Below are positions 1 to 13,215 of a stretch of 64,000 nucleotides of DNA, one piece after another. Positions within the stretch are counted from its first letter, which is position 1; each line of letters starts with the position of its first letter. Made by a program: the position numbers and the translations under genes. Under the pieces are notes generated by a model. It was given only the letters and a program-made list of their open reading frames with translations, searched no databases and had not been told where the DNA came from. Source of the stretch: Phellopilus nigrolimitatus. Taxonomy: Eukaryota > Basidiomycota > Agaricomycetes > Hymenochaetales > Hymenochaetaceae. The DNA lies in assembly GCA_021029095.1 (NCBI GenBank), contig JAJOHG010000008.1, forward strand, positions 806,001 to 870,000, written 5' to 3'.

Positions 1-3000
1 AATCTCTTCAAAACCTTGAACGTATGATCGAATGTCTTGGCTGACCGCAAACCGACGAGAAGAAGTGGCTGTAGCCCTGAGGAGCCATCGTTGAAGTCGG
101 CAGGTCTGTTCGCGATAAGTACTTCGGCTATGTATGGATCACTCAAATCAAGTCTGTCCAAGAGACATTCCAACAGATCGATTAGCTCGAGAAATTCCGC
201 CTCTACTGGCGTCGACAAGCAGGAGACGGCACACCAATACACCTGAGGGAGAAGCTCTGAGTCTAGTTTACCAGACTTCGCGACCGACCTCAATGTAAGG
301 ATAAGCTCCACAGTGAACGGGTGCAGATTAGGTTCTAATGCAGCAATTGTGTTTGAGAGACGGCCTAGAAGCTGAGCAAGATCTGCCTGAGTTACCCTTG
401 GCATCAATGACCTGAAAATCTGGAGCGAGCGGAATGCAATCGGACGAATAGAGCACGAAGTTCCCCAAAGCAACGATAAAGAACCCCACTCATCGGCCAG
501 CGCAGGGTATAAGGGTTCCAACCATTGCAAGGCGAGCGAGCAAAGGTGGCCCATCTTGTCGCTGATCTGCGAGATTGTGTCGTCCTCCGTCCAGAAAATT
601 GAGCTGCTCTCTCGCTCGAGTTCTGTCACAGCCGATTTCATCATCGCAAGTGGGGGTAACGACGGACGCCCTGACAGCTCATCATACCCAGGAAGCCACG
701 CGCGCAGTACTTGAAAAAACATGCGTCGCGCCTGCTCTTGTACGAATGGGTTACGGTGGCCAATGTGCGTGAAAATGCCGTGAAGAACATTCGGAAGTTG
801 CTTCCTGAATTCCCAGGCACGAGGTAATGCGACATCTCCAAGGAACAGCAAAGCAAATTGCCCTGAGCCAAGAGAATGTTTCGGTTGTTCAGCAAAAAGC
901 GCATCTAAATCAGACCAAAGATCTGTTTCCTCAGCGTCCGGGAACATCAACTTGTGGTCGATCGTAGGTAGCATCCGAATGGGCTCTATAACTTCGCACA
1001 GCTCCTCGAAGATTTGCCGGCCACACGTCGTGCGCGAGAGACAAGCGACAACTTTTCGAGCGCAGCTTACAAAACCACTACTTCCAACCTTCGATGAGTG
1101 CTCCAACAAAAATCGGATCGTTGCATGTCCATTCGGGTGACAATCATTCACAAGCCATTTCCACAGCGCATACACTTGTTCAGGATATGTCTCAGAATAT
1201 CGCAGTGTCAGGGACAGCAAATGGTAAAGGACGACACGTCCTTCCCTTGTCAACGACGAATTGTCTTTGACCAATAGGTTGACAGACGCGAACCAAGGAG
1301 ACAGACCATTGAGTATATGCGAGAATGCATACGCGGCCAGAACATCGTAGACCATTGGTAGTTTGGACGCACAATGTACAATGACGTTCACGGCTTCGTC
1401 TGGATGCTCCCGAGCTAAGAGGTGCGATATCTGGAACTGCGCATCCAGATAAATGTTGGCGGCGGAACTTCCAACACTCGCTTCGTAGCACGAAAGACTT
1501 GTTTTGCCACCAGTTTTCGTGTTCACGGCCTCCAGTGCGGCAAGAGCCAGTCGACGCGTGTCAACAAGCGGGCTGCATAAATTCGAGATACCCAAACAGA
1601 TGACATGGCCGAAGGTGAGTTGACAGGATTCTCCAGTGCATATCACATCTGCGACAATTTCGAAGAAGCGGTAACTGCTTGTCTCAGGATCAACTGAGGT
1701 GACGAAACTCCTCCGCAGGACTTCGTCAAGGAATGTCTCCCCTCCACCCGTATGATCTACAATCGAACGCAGGGCCTTCCTGCAATCACGCATGTTCAAA
1801 ATCGCTTCAAATCACAATTTGACGGGTTTCTCTTACCTCCCGTATGCTTTTACTGCATCATGCATGGTCGCGAGCATCGCAACAAGGCGATCCAGAGTAG
1901 GAGCTACCTCTAGAGGTACAAGAAAGTCCGAAGATAATCGGTCCGTGGGTGAACCGGAGGATAAATCAGGCGGGAAGAACGCCTTTTGCTGCACGTACTC
2001 TTGTAAGAGTATGACAAAACAATTGAAAATCAAGGACACTTACGCATAAAGAAGCCATTGCGCCAGCGGCAGCATGTGACAACAATCTTGTCTCTGTCTG
2101 AAACTGAGCAATAGCACCAGCTTTTTGTTGAGGCTCAGGGAAACCGGCCGTAGCAGCGATCTGCATAGTTATCAAACGCTGCTTGACTCTTTCAGACTGA
2201 CTGCCACACTGACACCACTCTTCGCACAGGCGATATAAAGTCAAATGTGTCTGTGCCGGAATAAAGCGGTCCGACGACTGCAAACTCGAAAGTACCATCA
2301 AATAGCCTTTCGACGATACCACAAAAGTAACGTCGAAGACGCTGTTGCTGCCAGTCGCTGCGAATTTCTGGATTGCTGAGATAGGCCTGTGTAATGCGGA
2401 CGAATTTGAGGACATTCGTGAGACTATCTTGGCGGCCGACCCCTCTCTGGTCTTTCAGGTAGTGCGCCGTGAGTTGATATATATGGGCGACAGCAAGATA
2501 CAGCCGATCTTGTCGTCGATTGCGCCTCGACATCGACGTCGGAGACATCTTGATCCGAGACGTGTCCACATAAAAATGCCTCGCAGAGAACATTCCAAGG
2601 TCATCCAGTAAATCTCTATACGCATTGACTGGGAACGAGCTGATGCATAGGACCGCAATGTCTCTAAAGACGCTATAATCGGAATCAAGAAACGGTATGA
2701 GGTAGCGAAACAAGCCCCGTGTATTCGTTGACACAAGATCGCGATCAGGCAGGACGTCTGACGGTGCACGGGTGTGGTGTGTCGATGCCTTTGACTCCGG
2801 CGGGACAGCTGTGCAACACGTGAGCTTAACCCACATATGCCATTGTTCGATCATGGGCAAGTTATCAGCAATTGCCTTCTCGCGGTCGCGTACGGACAAA
2901 GCAGGACCTCGCGAGCCCTGAGGCGCAGGAGTCCGGTTATTAATACCCGACGTGGACAAAACAGCGGAGTGATAGCGGATCGTCGCTGCGACCCACATTT

Positions 3001-6000
3001 CGCGGCAGGAGAGTATGACCTTCGACTGATAAATCACTTGCGACCGTATGATAGCCGGGTACACCAGCCACCATAGGCACCGATCTCGCTCATCCTCGCT
3101 CGCTGCCAGTCGGAGCAGAACGTCACCCAATGCAGACTGCCGCCACTGAGCTAGGCGATCTTGCTGCTTTGAATCGAGTAGATCGTCCAATCCCTCGAGG
3201 TACATTTGTGGCTTGTCTTTGTCCAAGAGAATGCCCAAAATACGGAACGCATTATCGGATAACTCATTCAAAGGAGTTGTCGGCTTTTCTAAAAAGGTTG
3301 TATAAATGTTTTCGAGCACGCGAAGCAATTTCACGCCCACCGTGCGTGCCGCACGCGATCGCGAGCTCAGCAAGAACAATGCTGCAGTCTCAACGTCGAA
3401 AAACTGAGTATTTACCCATGTCGAATCGCTCTCGTCAAACACGCCGCTCGCCCTCTCCATAATTCCTCTGGCCCATGCTTCAACAATGCCGAACCAAACA
3501 TTCAGAAGCCGGGTGCTCTCAAAGGGTAATCTCGTTCCCAGCGCCTCTGCGATGAACTGCTTTGGCGAAAACAGGAAGATAGCGAAGCGAGAAAGGACGC
3601 GCGGGAGGTGTGCAGGATCCTCCGTTATACGCTGCAATGCTCCCGACGCCGCTTCACCGAGGGAGGGCTCAACATGGATGATCGAGCGAATAAGCATGTC
3701 TAAGACGTCGTCCAATGGTAGAGAAGGGTGAAGGCATCGCGGCCACGCTGAGAAACATGTGTGAAGCATGCTTATCTGTGCAGAGAGAGCGGACGGGTAC
3801 GCGACGTTCACTTCGGGATGCTGTCGCATGATCAAACCGACATTATCTTCGTAACCAGAAGCGTTCATCCGTAGCAGTGCCCACTGGTCATCGAAAATGG
3901 ACATCCGTCCCACTGACTTCGCACACACCGTGGCGACGGACGCGAGTGTCGCTCCGCATCTGTCTGAGAAGTCCTTCATGCCAGGTTTCGGTTTAAGAGT
4001 GGGTGAACAGAAGGTCGCTAGTGCTGGATAGTCCTCTTTGTCTGGCAATACTGTAAAATCCCAGTTAGAAGGCCAGGTGGGCGTGCTTTCCTCTTTCTCC
4101 AGGAGTTCCAGCGAACGAAGTACCGCCTCCATAGCGATGCTCGTCCGCTCCGGTGCCAGTGAGAGTGAGATGTTCCCCGTTTGCGCCTGTGCGGAAGAGA
4201 TTTGCTGCTCCTGCATCAAGTTCAACACCAGCTCACAACCAAGATCGAAGTGCCGCGAGAGGATAAAATGGACAATGTAGTATAGCGGCTCAAGATGTTC
4301 GTCTGCAGGATTGACATTGAGACGTGACGGGGGAAAGAAGTGCTTCAAAATACTGTCTAGACGCGCTGTGGACGTCGAACTGGACTCGTAACAGCGATAT
4401 AAATATGTCCACATTAAGCGCATCATCCCATTCATGACGGTCACTCGGAATGGTTTCTCCTAACGAGATAAGTGAGAAAAGATGCAGAGGATAAACCTTT
4501 CACATTCTATACCTTGAGCTTAGGAAACCCAGCTTCGAAACACGCAATCCAGTTTCGTAAAAAATATTCTTGCGGGGCCACACACAAGCTCGTCACAACA
4601 AGTGGATAGGCGACTTGCCAGTAACGCGGCTTGCCCATCATATCACGCGCCTTCGGATATATAACCTCGATCGCTTTCGCCCATAACGGATGGTTAACCT
4701 CGGCCTGCGCGGTCTGAAAGCATGACATCCAAGAAATAAGACACAAATAAACAAAATTCAGGGTAGGGACGCTGACCTTCCCAATAGGGTGCAGTAGGCG
4801 GACCAGCGTCTCTGCGAAAGCAATTTTGAGGCGGGATCCGTGCGCGTGTTCGAAAGATTTCGCAAACGCTTCTATGAACTCCGTGCCCTCCTCAAACGCC
4901 TCCGGGGGCCATACTTTGATTTCAACGTGCTTGAGTGCCCGAACAAGGTTCTCGTACTTCGCATCCATATCCTTCGGAATCTGGTTCGAGGCCACGGGTG
5001 CGAGCTCGGCCAGGAACCGATCCGTTACACTCATGAATCTGACGTGCGAATACACTTGGTTAGTTTATTTATAAACTAACCGAACAGAGACGGACCTACC
5101 TTATATTCGACAATTTGCCTAGTAGAATGGCATAAAGCTCAGCGTTGGTTCTATGATTCAGGGACTGCGCGAGAAGTTTCAAATCTGGCCGCCGGAACTG
5201 GTCGAACGTGATTTCCTCGAGAGTAAAGCCCAGACTGTCGCTCAGCGCATCACGCGGGACAGACTGCACAACTGCGATGAGCGCACGGCACATGATATAT
5301 ATGCTTGCCAGGCTCTTGCGTTCGTTGAGCATGTTAGCCATCTCTGAGGGCCGCATGGAGCGCGCATAAGCGGAAGAGGAAGAAGAGTGAACGTGCTTGA
5401 CATCGCTAGAAACACTTTCTCGTTGTGACTTGCGCCAGCGCATGATAGAATCAACAACTGGCTTAGTGCTTTTTGTTGCAATGCAGCCCAGTGACGTGAG
5501 GAGGTCGTCAAACTTGGAGTCTACCTTAGGACCGAGAAAATCAGTCAAAGAAGGCTCGAGCTCAAGCGGCTGCTTCAGAAACCGCTCGAGCTTGTCCTCA
5601 GCAAGTGCAGCAAAACGCATGAAGATGGCGTGTAAAGCGTACTCGGACGGCGTGCGCGGATCCATCACGACACGATCTTCTGCATCAGACGCAGGCGGGC
5701 TGTCGTAAACCTGCGCCCGCGCAGGTCCACCGTACTCATTGGGGACGCGGGGAACAGGCGGCGGCGTCGACTGGCGCAGGATAATGTGGTTGAACCCAAG
5801 TGCGTAGTCACTGCCCGCGTCTGAGTTGTGGAATATCGAACCAGTGTGCGAGTGCTGCGAGCGTCCATAAGCATGGCCCTGGTTCTTTGAGCGCAAAGAC
5901 ATGGCGCGCCCGTGGGCGCTCGGCGGGCTGCGCAGCGAGGGAGACGGCGTATGGTGAGCAAGCGAAGACGTCGAGCGGCTGAATGGATTGCGCAGTGCAG

Positions 6001-6495
6001 GGTACGCCAACGCCGGAACAGGCGGCGCGGCATCGGCAGATTTGCCCCCGCCACTCGCGCTTTTGAATGCGTTCCGGAGCGACGCGAAAGAGGACTTCTT
6101 AGTGAATGGGGCCGCGCTCGTGTTTGTGCTCGTGCTCGCGTTTGCACTCGGTGTAGAGGTCTGGGACGCGTGTGCGAGTGAGGTAGACGCATTCGACCGG
6201 GCAGCGAAAGATGCTGAAGGTGCATGGAGCGAGAACGATGAGTCCTCTGACGCGACCGAATCGTGTCGGGAATGGAAATGATCGCGCTCTGGGCCTGCAT
6301 TTGGCGTCGAGAGAGTCGGCGAGTCGGCGCCTGAAGAGGCGCCGAAACCAAATGCATTGGCGCTGCGTCCAAATGGCACAGCCGGCGAGGTGAACTCCTC
6401 CTCATCAAATTCTATTCAAGATTATTAGCAGGAAATGCAGAAATTATTCAATTATACACACCAGGGATAGTTATTTGATTCAGTCCTTCACTCAT
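1..6495 (-). CDS. Furry/Tao3/Mor2 (PAG1) cell morphogenesis scaffold, C-terminus missing at window edge
   Basis: A giant HEAT/ARM-like scaffold that in fungi acts with the NDR kinase (Cbk1/Orb6) RAM/MOR pathway in polarised growth and cell separation. The start is the ATG at 6495-6493. A short first exon (MSEGLNQITIP) joins in frame, across a GTGTGT...TAG intron of about 50 bp, to an exon beginning EFDEEEFTSPAVPFG. The first 250 or so residues are low-complexity Ser/Ala. The conserved N-terminal domain follows (PSEYALHAIFMRFAALAEDK; then RFLAELAPVASNQIPKDMD and LKHVEIKVWPPEAFEEGTEF). A 750-residue open stretch (4444-2192) carries EHLEPLYYIVHFILSRHF, typical of Mor2/PAG1. The reading continues through 2040-1 with further introns and is still open at base 1. 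Known family members exceed 2000 residues, so the C-terminal part lies outside. The promoter is probably shared with the divergent CBS gene (617 bp between starts). The family call is firm; I did not fix every exon. Confidence 0.9.
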
Positions 6496-7112
6496 AGCGT
6501 CCAAGCACGTTCTTCAGCAGATAAGACGTCAAGGATAGGCCGCCGAGTGTTCTTTCTTTGTGATCGTCTTCCTACTCAGAGCCCTAGCCACCTCTCCGCA
6601 CTTTGAAGCCTTGGAGACTCCAGAGCGCAACACTGTTGACGTACGTACCGTACCGTGTTCTTCAGAGTTGCTGATGGATTTGCAAGTTGAAGTTCGACGA
6701 CCTCAGAAAAACGGTTATTAAAATACGTACTCTTCCGCCGTGGGTGTCTTATCGCGTGTTCGCTCTGGAGACTGGAGCAGTCAAGCTCAGTACTGTAGAC
6801 GTCGGCGAGGAAGAGTGCCGGTTACTGTCGGTCGAGAAACTCTTGAGTATTATGCTTATGAGCGATAAGTTCCTTTTCTGTACTGTACCTATGCGTGGAA
6901 TTCAGTTCCCTTTTCCGATTGCTGCATACTTAACCTTATTCACGTTCTAGACTGGGTCAGTGGACCGAGCCTCCGAGGAGTCGAGGACATTAAACAATGG
7001 ATTAGAAGGTCTTGCCTATATTGTTTCACATCAAAGACTACTGAAGCTTCCCCCAACGATCGAACCTGGGTAGAATTCACCATCATCTAGAAGGATCTGT
7101 CTGTTCGTAGCA
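6496..7112. promoter_or_regulatory. Divergent intergenic region, Furry-like gene and CBS gene
   Basis: 617 bp between two divergent start codons. It presumably holds both promoters. I see no convincing TATA box or named operator, and the small open frames here have no coding character. Confidence 0.4.
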
Positions 7113-8025
7113 ATGGCAAGCACAATCGCTGGGACGTCGACGGTGAACGGTATTCAGGAGTCATCGACGTGTACATTAGGCGCGCATAAATATCGAGGAG
7201 CGGTTGTTGAGGTGCGCATAAGCATGCTTGGGCTGTCTGGAGAAAAGATCTGACACGTAATTCCTCAATTCGACTGTTCGCAACCGAGTAGGACCTGCAA
7301 CTCCCTCCGGCGTTCGCGCTGCCGCAAAGCGAGACCATCGCGCGCGCAATTGACTTGGCATATGATCGCGATTTCTCTCACATCCCGTGCGTAACCGTGG
7401 TTCCTCGACTGGTTTTGCGTCTGCTTTGTTTCTGACAAGCTGTGCTTAACGCAGAATATTGTCCGGAGAACGAAAGCCGCTAGGCTATCTCGACGTATCC
7501 GCGCTGAAGACAAAGTGGGAGGCAGGCCAGGCTGATCCGGTGAGTGGTAGTAAATATACTTCGACTATCCTCCTCCTCTGACATAACTGTAAAACGTTAC
7601 TGGATACGCGAAAACATAACAAGAACGACAACGTCCTGAAATACATGACCAAGTTCCGGCGTGGCCCCGCGCAGACGTACACACTTATTACTCCGGACAC
7701 TACCCCTGCACGAGCTCGAGGACTTCTTGAGGAATAATCTCTTTGCGCTCGGTGAGTTCTGCGCTCTTTATCTGGAGGTGTTCTAGCCCAAATGAATTTG
7801 ATTTGCATCTCCTGATTTTTATCTTATTTTTAAATTGTCAGTGACCGACTATGAACGGAAGTTCGTCCTGGCAGTAGCCACTCAGGGCGATCTAGACGTG
7901 CGTTCTCTTTCTCTTTCCCCGCTTTTTCACCTCCTAGATGCAAAATTATATTTAGCGTGCTGGAGAGCTGAATCTTTTTGTTTTTATTTTGTTCACAGAC
8001 CTTCGTCTCAAGACGCGGACTTTGA
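7113..8025 (+). CDS. CBS-domain protein (small, two-CBS fungal type)
   Basis: Short exons that only make sense when spliced: 7113-7211, 7292-7386, 7455-7539, 7624-7751, 7842-7897 and 7999-8025. They give KYRGAVVE, DLQLPPAFALPQSETIARAI, DLAYDRDFSHIPIL, SGERKPLGYLDVSALK, KYMTKFRRGPAQTYTLITPD, LHELEDFLRNNLFAL, VTDYERKFVLAVATQGDLD and finally TFVSRRGL-stop. This is the pattern of small fungal CBS (cystathionine beta-synthase) domain proteins, which bind adenine nucleotides and sense energy status. All five introns are GT-AG with matching phases. One break remains: around 7698-7704 (ACACTACCCCTG) the frame must change by one base between TPDT and PLHELEDF. This is either an assembly indel or a real disruption. 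The start ATG at 7113 is the first in frame, and the N-terminal 25 residues are weakly supported. No single uninterrupted reading frame shows this gene. Confidence 0.8.
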
Positions 8026-9385
8026 TTTGAGCTTCGGAGAGTTCAACACTGGCTCACATATCGGCAGTTCAACACGTTGCATATCAAGGATCTCACTGTA
8101 TACTTATAGAGTACTTCAAATCCAAGCAATGTACTATAAGCCGCTTAGGACAAATCAAATCTGGAAACTCACATTCGATGACAATGCTCCCGACTGTTAC
8201 TTCCTTACTTGTGATCATGTTTATAGCGCCCTCGCGGACCTTTCTCGGGGCTGTCCATTCGCTGGAGACACAAAGATTGTATGCGGTGAAGAAAAATGAT
8301 TTAGAAGGGCTATTATTGAGTCCGACTGATCAGCTCTCTGGCCTTTTCGAGCATCTGATCATCTGTATAGACTCGTTAGCAGCCGACACAAGCTATCGAA
8401 GGATACCAATGTTCTTCCTTCCTCCGTTCTCCTGCCTACCTTTGACAGTGGCGGCTGATACGACCAGATATGAAGGCTTCGCGTGAGCTTCGTTCGATAA
8501 CTGTTGGGCCTATGAAAACCCAGAGTCCCCTTTATGAAAATTCCGCGTGCAAATCTCAAGATCGTTCAACTACCAGATTTCTTTGGGTTTTTTCACGCGC
8601 GAAATGAGGGTTACTGAACCGGAGATGAAATGCTTGACTCGGCCGTGATGATTGTGGAAAATAAGACTTACTCAAAGCATGTGACTGATGCTCTGATTGG
8701 ACTCTTGACTTTCCGGTGTTCTTCCACTTGCAATCTCCCCGGTCACGTCCGATCAGAATCAGCAGCTGAGCGAAGGCTTCGAGCCGTCGGAGGCATAGCT
8801 GTAATATTAATTAACGGGAGCGATCCGAATAGAAGCAGCTTTCAACTGTGTAGGAAAAAAAGCTGAGTGCGCATTTCTTCAAAGCGACTGTCTACGTAAA
8901 ATAACAGGATGATAATTTAATAATTACACACATTTTTTTCAAGAGATACTCCACGTGCGAGCTAATTTGGACGCGGGGAAAATCAGGTAACGATCGGCCG
9001 CGGACTACGTAAATCCTTGCAGGCTGAACTCTATTTAAGTATAGCAAAAATTGTGTCAGATCTCTCCATAACAACGTGCACGCGAACCTGCAACAACACT
9101 GCCCCTCGCATCTGCTTAAATATGCATAAGCTATCTTCTGTTAGATTCTTTGCCCCCAGCCTGACAGCGTCTAGTCCATGTCTTGTTCTCATCTCGCATC
9201 CTTCGTAGCTTGTTCGCATTCCTCTTCGGACTTCTTTGGATTCTTCGGCCTAACTTCCCTGGGCGGACACAAAACCATCTCGCCCGTAGCGCAATTTTCT
9301 CCTTATCTCTGGGTCCAACTTAATTTGCTCTTGGTCTGCTGTTGATCATACTCTACTAGTCTTAAGACTCCGACATGCATCGCGC
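8026..9385. other. Intergenic, no gene recognised
   Basis: About 1.36 kb between the CBS gene and the G-alpha gene. It holds short open frames on both strands, none of which splices into a recognisable protein. It probably contains the CBS 3' UTR and the G-alpha promoter. Confidence 0.4.
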
Positions 9386-12067
9386 ATGATGACATTCGTT
9401 CCTCACTCACATACGACCTCTCGCAGGGTGCCCATGCCCGACAGAAATTTCAGTATGCTCGCATCCACTTCAAGAACGATGCCTATCACTCGTGCACGCG
9501 ACTCGTCGCGATGGCCCCCTGTAATGGACTACACCGGCGAATCTCCTGACGACATGGCACGAAGAACCGCCGTAGACAGTGAAGCGAAATTGGCAAGTGA
9601 CAAAATAGACGACGCGCTCTCGCTCGAGCGCGCTCGGAGGAAAAAGAATTGTGCCGTAAAGATATTGTTGCTTGGTACGTCATGAAATGTTTCAAAATTC
9701 GCGTTTCACCTTGACCTAGCAACGTGCGGGCTGACACCCTTCCATCCGGATTTACCTCTAGGCCAATCGGAGTCCGGAAAATCCACAACGCTGAGAAATT
9801 TCCAGCTCAACCTCGCCCCTCGCGCATTTAATCTCGACGCAGAGGCCTGGCGCACGGTCATTCACCTCAACCTTCTGATCTCCGTGAACTACCTCATCGA
9901 TGTCCTCAAGAGCTCGCTCCGCACAGACATTGGCGGGGAGCCTCGGCCCTCATATTCCACAGCCACAACGCCATCAAAGCAACTCATCGAGCGGGAAAAA
10001 TTGCGACTGCGTTCGCTTGATGGCTCGCTCGGTCATGCGCCCGGTTCCTCGTCTGCGTCAGGGTGCGGCAGGACCTCTCCCTCGCCATACTCCACTGAGC
10101 TTCGCCGCCTCATGCTCAGCCTCCTCCCCTAAAGAGCATCGAAACCACCCTCAGACAGCGCCTCGGCGCCGATACACCCACCCCGCTTGCGATCGATGCC
10201 TCTGAAAATTTGCAGCGGCAGGCATTTAAAAACAGGATGAAGGGTGTCGTTTCTCTCGACATAAGCACGAAGCTGCCTTCGGAGCCGTTCCCGCGTCCCG
10301 GGTCAGCGCAGTCTTTGTCGTCCGCGTCTTCTTCTTCCGTGCGCTCGAGGGGAGTCCTGGGTCTCCGGCGGCATTCGGTCTCATCGTCCGCATCCTCGGC
10401 CGCGTCCTCGGCCTCTGCGGCCACCGCGAGCGAATTCGACCAGGCGCGCAACGACTCCTGGACTAGCGCGATGCCTCAAGACGGACAGCATCCTCGGCTG
10501 GGTAACAGGCTGTACAGCCTTGTCGATTCGTTCGCCGTAAGGGTGCGGGGGAGCACAGGGTGGAAGCAACGCGTGCGGAGTCCCGATCCCGATAACATAA
10601 GTCCCGTCTCTGATACATCGTCTAATGGATCGGCCACACATCCGAGCCTTTCGAAGAGGTCGAGCTATAGCACGTTAAGCGAGCAGAGGGAGCATGAGTT
10701 CCTTTCTGCGCGGCAGATTATCCAGGTCTTCGGGGAAGACATTGATCGGCTGTGGAGAAATACGGATGTACAGGACCTGTTGAAAACACCAAAATATTCA
10801 GCTTGAAGGGCAGCCTGGTTTGTGAGTCGCCATCAGACGTCTTTGTCTCTTCCTTTCATGTGGAGAGCTCAGACACGTTGCTGACGTATTTAATATACAA
10901 AAGCTTCTTAAACGATGCACTGCGGGTCACAGCGCTTGATTACATTCCAACGACCGGTGAGCCATTGTTCGCTCTTTATCTACTTCTTGTAATCCGCATT
11001 AACCATTGTCCGCTACTGAAGCTGACATTCTTCGCGCGCGCCTATCCACCACCGGTGTGGAGGAGCACCGACTCATCCTGGAAGCAGGCGCGCAGGCGGG
11101 TAAAGAGTGGATTATCTACGATGTGGGAGGGTTCCGGAGCCAGCGAGCCGCCTGGGCTCCATTCTTCGACAGCGGTGCGTGTGCCGAGTTACCCGTATTT
11201 CCGCCTAACCTTCGGACCTTTTGATGTGATCGGCGGGCGAAGCCCCGTTTTTATATTTTAACGTCTTCTTTTCATTTTGTCGAAATTCCCGAGGTGATCG
11301 CCACGTTACTGACTGGTATTCACCTTCTATAGTGAACGCAATTATTTTCCTTGCGCCTATTTCGGCGTTCGACGAATGGCTTACAGAGGACCCCAACGTT
11401 AATCGCTTGGTAAATAAACTTTAAATAATTCTGGTCGTTGAGATCAGGACGGAAATAAGTAGCAATTGCTGATGATTCCCCCCTTCTTTAAAAAAAATCC
11501 TTTATTAGGAGGACACATTCGATCTCTGGAGTACCATCTGCGGTAGCCGCCTTCTCGCCTCAGTCGAGTTCATACTTTTCCTTAACAAGTACGACATCCT
11601 ACGTGCCAAGCTCCGCGCAGGTGCTCGATTCGCCGATTACGTCGTGAATTACAACGACGAAAACGGGAAGAAAAATGACGCTGAGAGTATCGCGAGATGT
11701 GAGTGCCAAACCTGCACATGGAGATATTCTCATCGTTGACGTTTTTATTTATTGACTCGATTCGCTCGGAAAGACATGCTAGCGACGTTTAATGCTGCGC
11801 ATAAACAACTGTCACCTAAACCGCGCAAACTGCGCACTTATCTTACATCTGTTATTGTGAGCCACCGCGTTTTCGTGAACCGAGAAAATCAGGAACTCCC
11901 GCTCATTCGATCTATTTCTAATTCTGAAAGGATTCTCGCGCCACGTCTAAAGTGGTCCACCATAGTGAGTGCTCCTTCATCAGCGTATAATCTACTCTAC
12001 TTACTTTGGATTTGCAGTACGCGAGCAGGTATTAATTGGATATCTCACAGAGAGCTCTGTTATTTGA
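9386..12067 (+). CDS. Divergent heterotrimeric G-protein alpha subunit
   Basis: A signalling GTPase that would couple receptors at the plasma membrane to downstream effectors. Guanine-binding motifs appear in order. G1 is GQSESGKST (exon from 9762, after intron 9675-9761). Switch I is DILRARLSTTGV (exon from 11022), keeping the catalytic Arg. G3 is DVGGFRSQR, with Phe (11132-11134) where canonical subunits have the catalytic Gln. G4 is NKYD (11584-11595) and G5 is TSVIDS. Introns also fall at 10822-10903, 10957-11021, 11175-11332, 11410-11508 and 11699-11773, followed by two more. The tail is REQVLIGYLTESSVI-stop. A Ser-rich insert of over 100 residues sits in the helical domain (about 10300-10680). 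There is no N-terminal MGC myristoylation/palmitoylation motif. Two one-base frame changes are needed (10121-10133 and 10780-10795). It resembles the expanded, atypical G-alpha set of mushrooms rather than the conserved Gpa1-3. The start is uncertain. Confidence 0.85.
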
Positions 12068-12369
12068 TGAGATTCGTCCATCCATCTTTTGTTCTCCAGT
12101 GAGTATTTGACTATTCGGACACAAGTTCATAATACTAAAATCATTTCTGGTTATCCCAGGGGGGAATGTAGCGACCCACCTTTACATACGTACTGCTCGT
12201 TGGGCCGTGTAGCCCACCTTTTCTGTGCACGTACTTTTTATTCTACTTTCGGACATCGAGTGTCACGTCTAGTTTTTGCGTAGCATTGATTGTTGTTCGG
12301 AGAAATACAAGGACATCATTGGAACGATGCTGCAAAATTATTAATCCCATTTCATTGGGAGCGAAGCTC

Positions 12370-13065
12370 CCATTTACACGGATAGGGGCTCCCAAAAAGC
12401 TATCACGTGATGTGTTGCGTGTGGCTGTGTGGCCCCCCCCCGTGAGAACTGCCCATGATGGTGCGTGCCTTCGAGGTACGTAGGTCGTCTCCCCTCTCTT
12501 TCTTTCCCTCCTTCCGCAAAAAAATCCTGAGCCCAGCAAATAAATCTTGCACTTTGCTTGCAAAAAATATAATAAAAATATTTGTGGAGCGAATTACCAG
12601 GATAGGGTTCCCAAAAGTCTATCATGGAGGTTGCCCATCCCGTGAGAACACATTATGCTGCGAGCCGCTGCATGTATGCTTGCTTCCTCTTTCCTCTTCC
12701 TTTCCTCCTTCCACACTTGACCTCCTGATCTTAGCAAATAAAATTTTCACTTTGCTTACAAAATTAAATAAGGGCCAGTGAGAAAAATTTTGGACTTACC
12801 GGCCTCCCTAAAGCGTGTCACGTGACCTGGGACTGGGTGGCCCCTTACATGAGAACTTGCTCTGTGTCGTGGGCCATCCTCTCTGCACATTGAAGCATAC
12901 AAAAGCTGACATTACTAGTGGAGATTTTAAACCATTACTTTTGGTTTCATCACACTGAAAATATTAAATCAATGGTAATAGAGAGCTAAAATGAAAGAGC
13001 TCAGAATAAGCCTTAGTCACACACGCTTCGCTCCCCCCCTAATATGTGGGCACCCCACATATAAA
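12370..13065. repeat. Degenerate tandem array of a ~200 bp noncoding unit
   Basis: The block GGATAGGGGCTCCCAAAAA (12380), GGATAGGGTTCCCAAAA (12600) and a more diverged version after GGACTTACCGG (12793) recur about every 190-220 bp. Each is followed by a CTATCA(C)GTG-like stretch, a GTGAGAAC box, a C/T-rich tract, then AGCAAATAAA and CACTTTGCTTRCAAAA (12537 and 12735). The last unit ends with TAAGCCTTAGTCACACACGC and a GTGGGCACCCCACAT palindrome-like motif near 13048-13062. A fourth, separate copy lies at about 15070-15360. No coding capacity is visible. The family is unknown to me. Confidence 0.7.
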
Positions 13066-13195
13066 TTCATGTTTTTTATAAATTCTCGGGAAGAGAACTC
13101 TTCGGTAATGGGCTTTTGGCTTACAGCCACGCTTCGCGCATACATGTACGCTGCAGCCTAGATTCCTCTTCAATAAGTTTTGTTTTTGCACCTTC

Positions 13196-13213
13196 TTTTT
13201 TTTTTTTTTTTTT
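13196..13213 (+). repeat. Poly-T tract (18 nt)
   Basis: An uninterrupted run of T, just before the downstream (low-coordinate) end of a minus-strand open frame. Read on the minus strand it is poly-A, which could be the tail scar of a retroposed sequence or simple slippage. Confidence 0.8.
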
Positions 13214-13215
13214 AA

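Noticed and set aside
5665..6408. 247-codon minus frame overlapping the Furry N-terminus
   Set aside because: It is the +1 frame of the Ser/Ala-rich exon, Arg-rich and without features.
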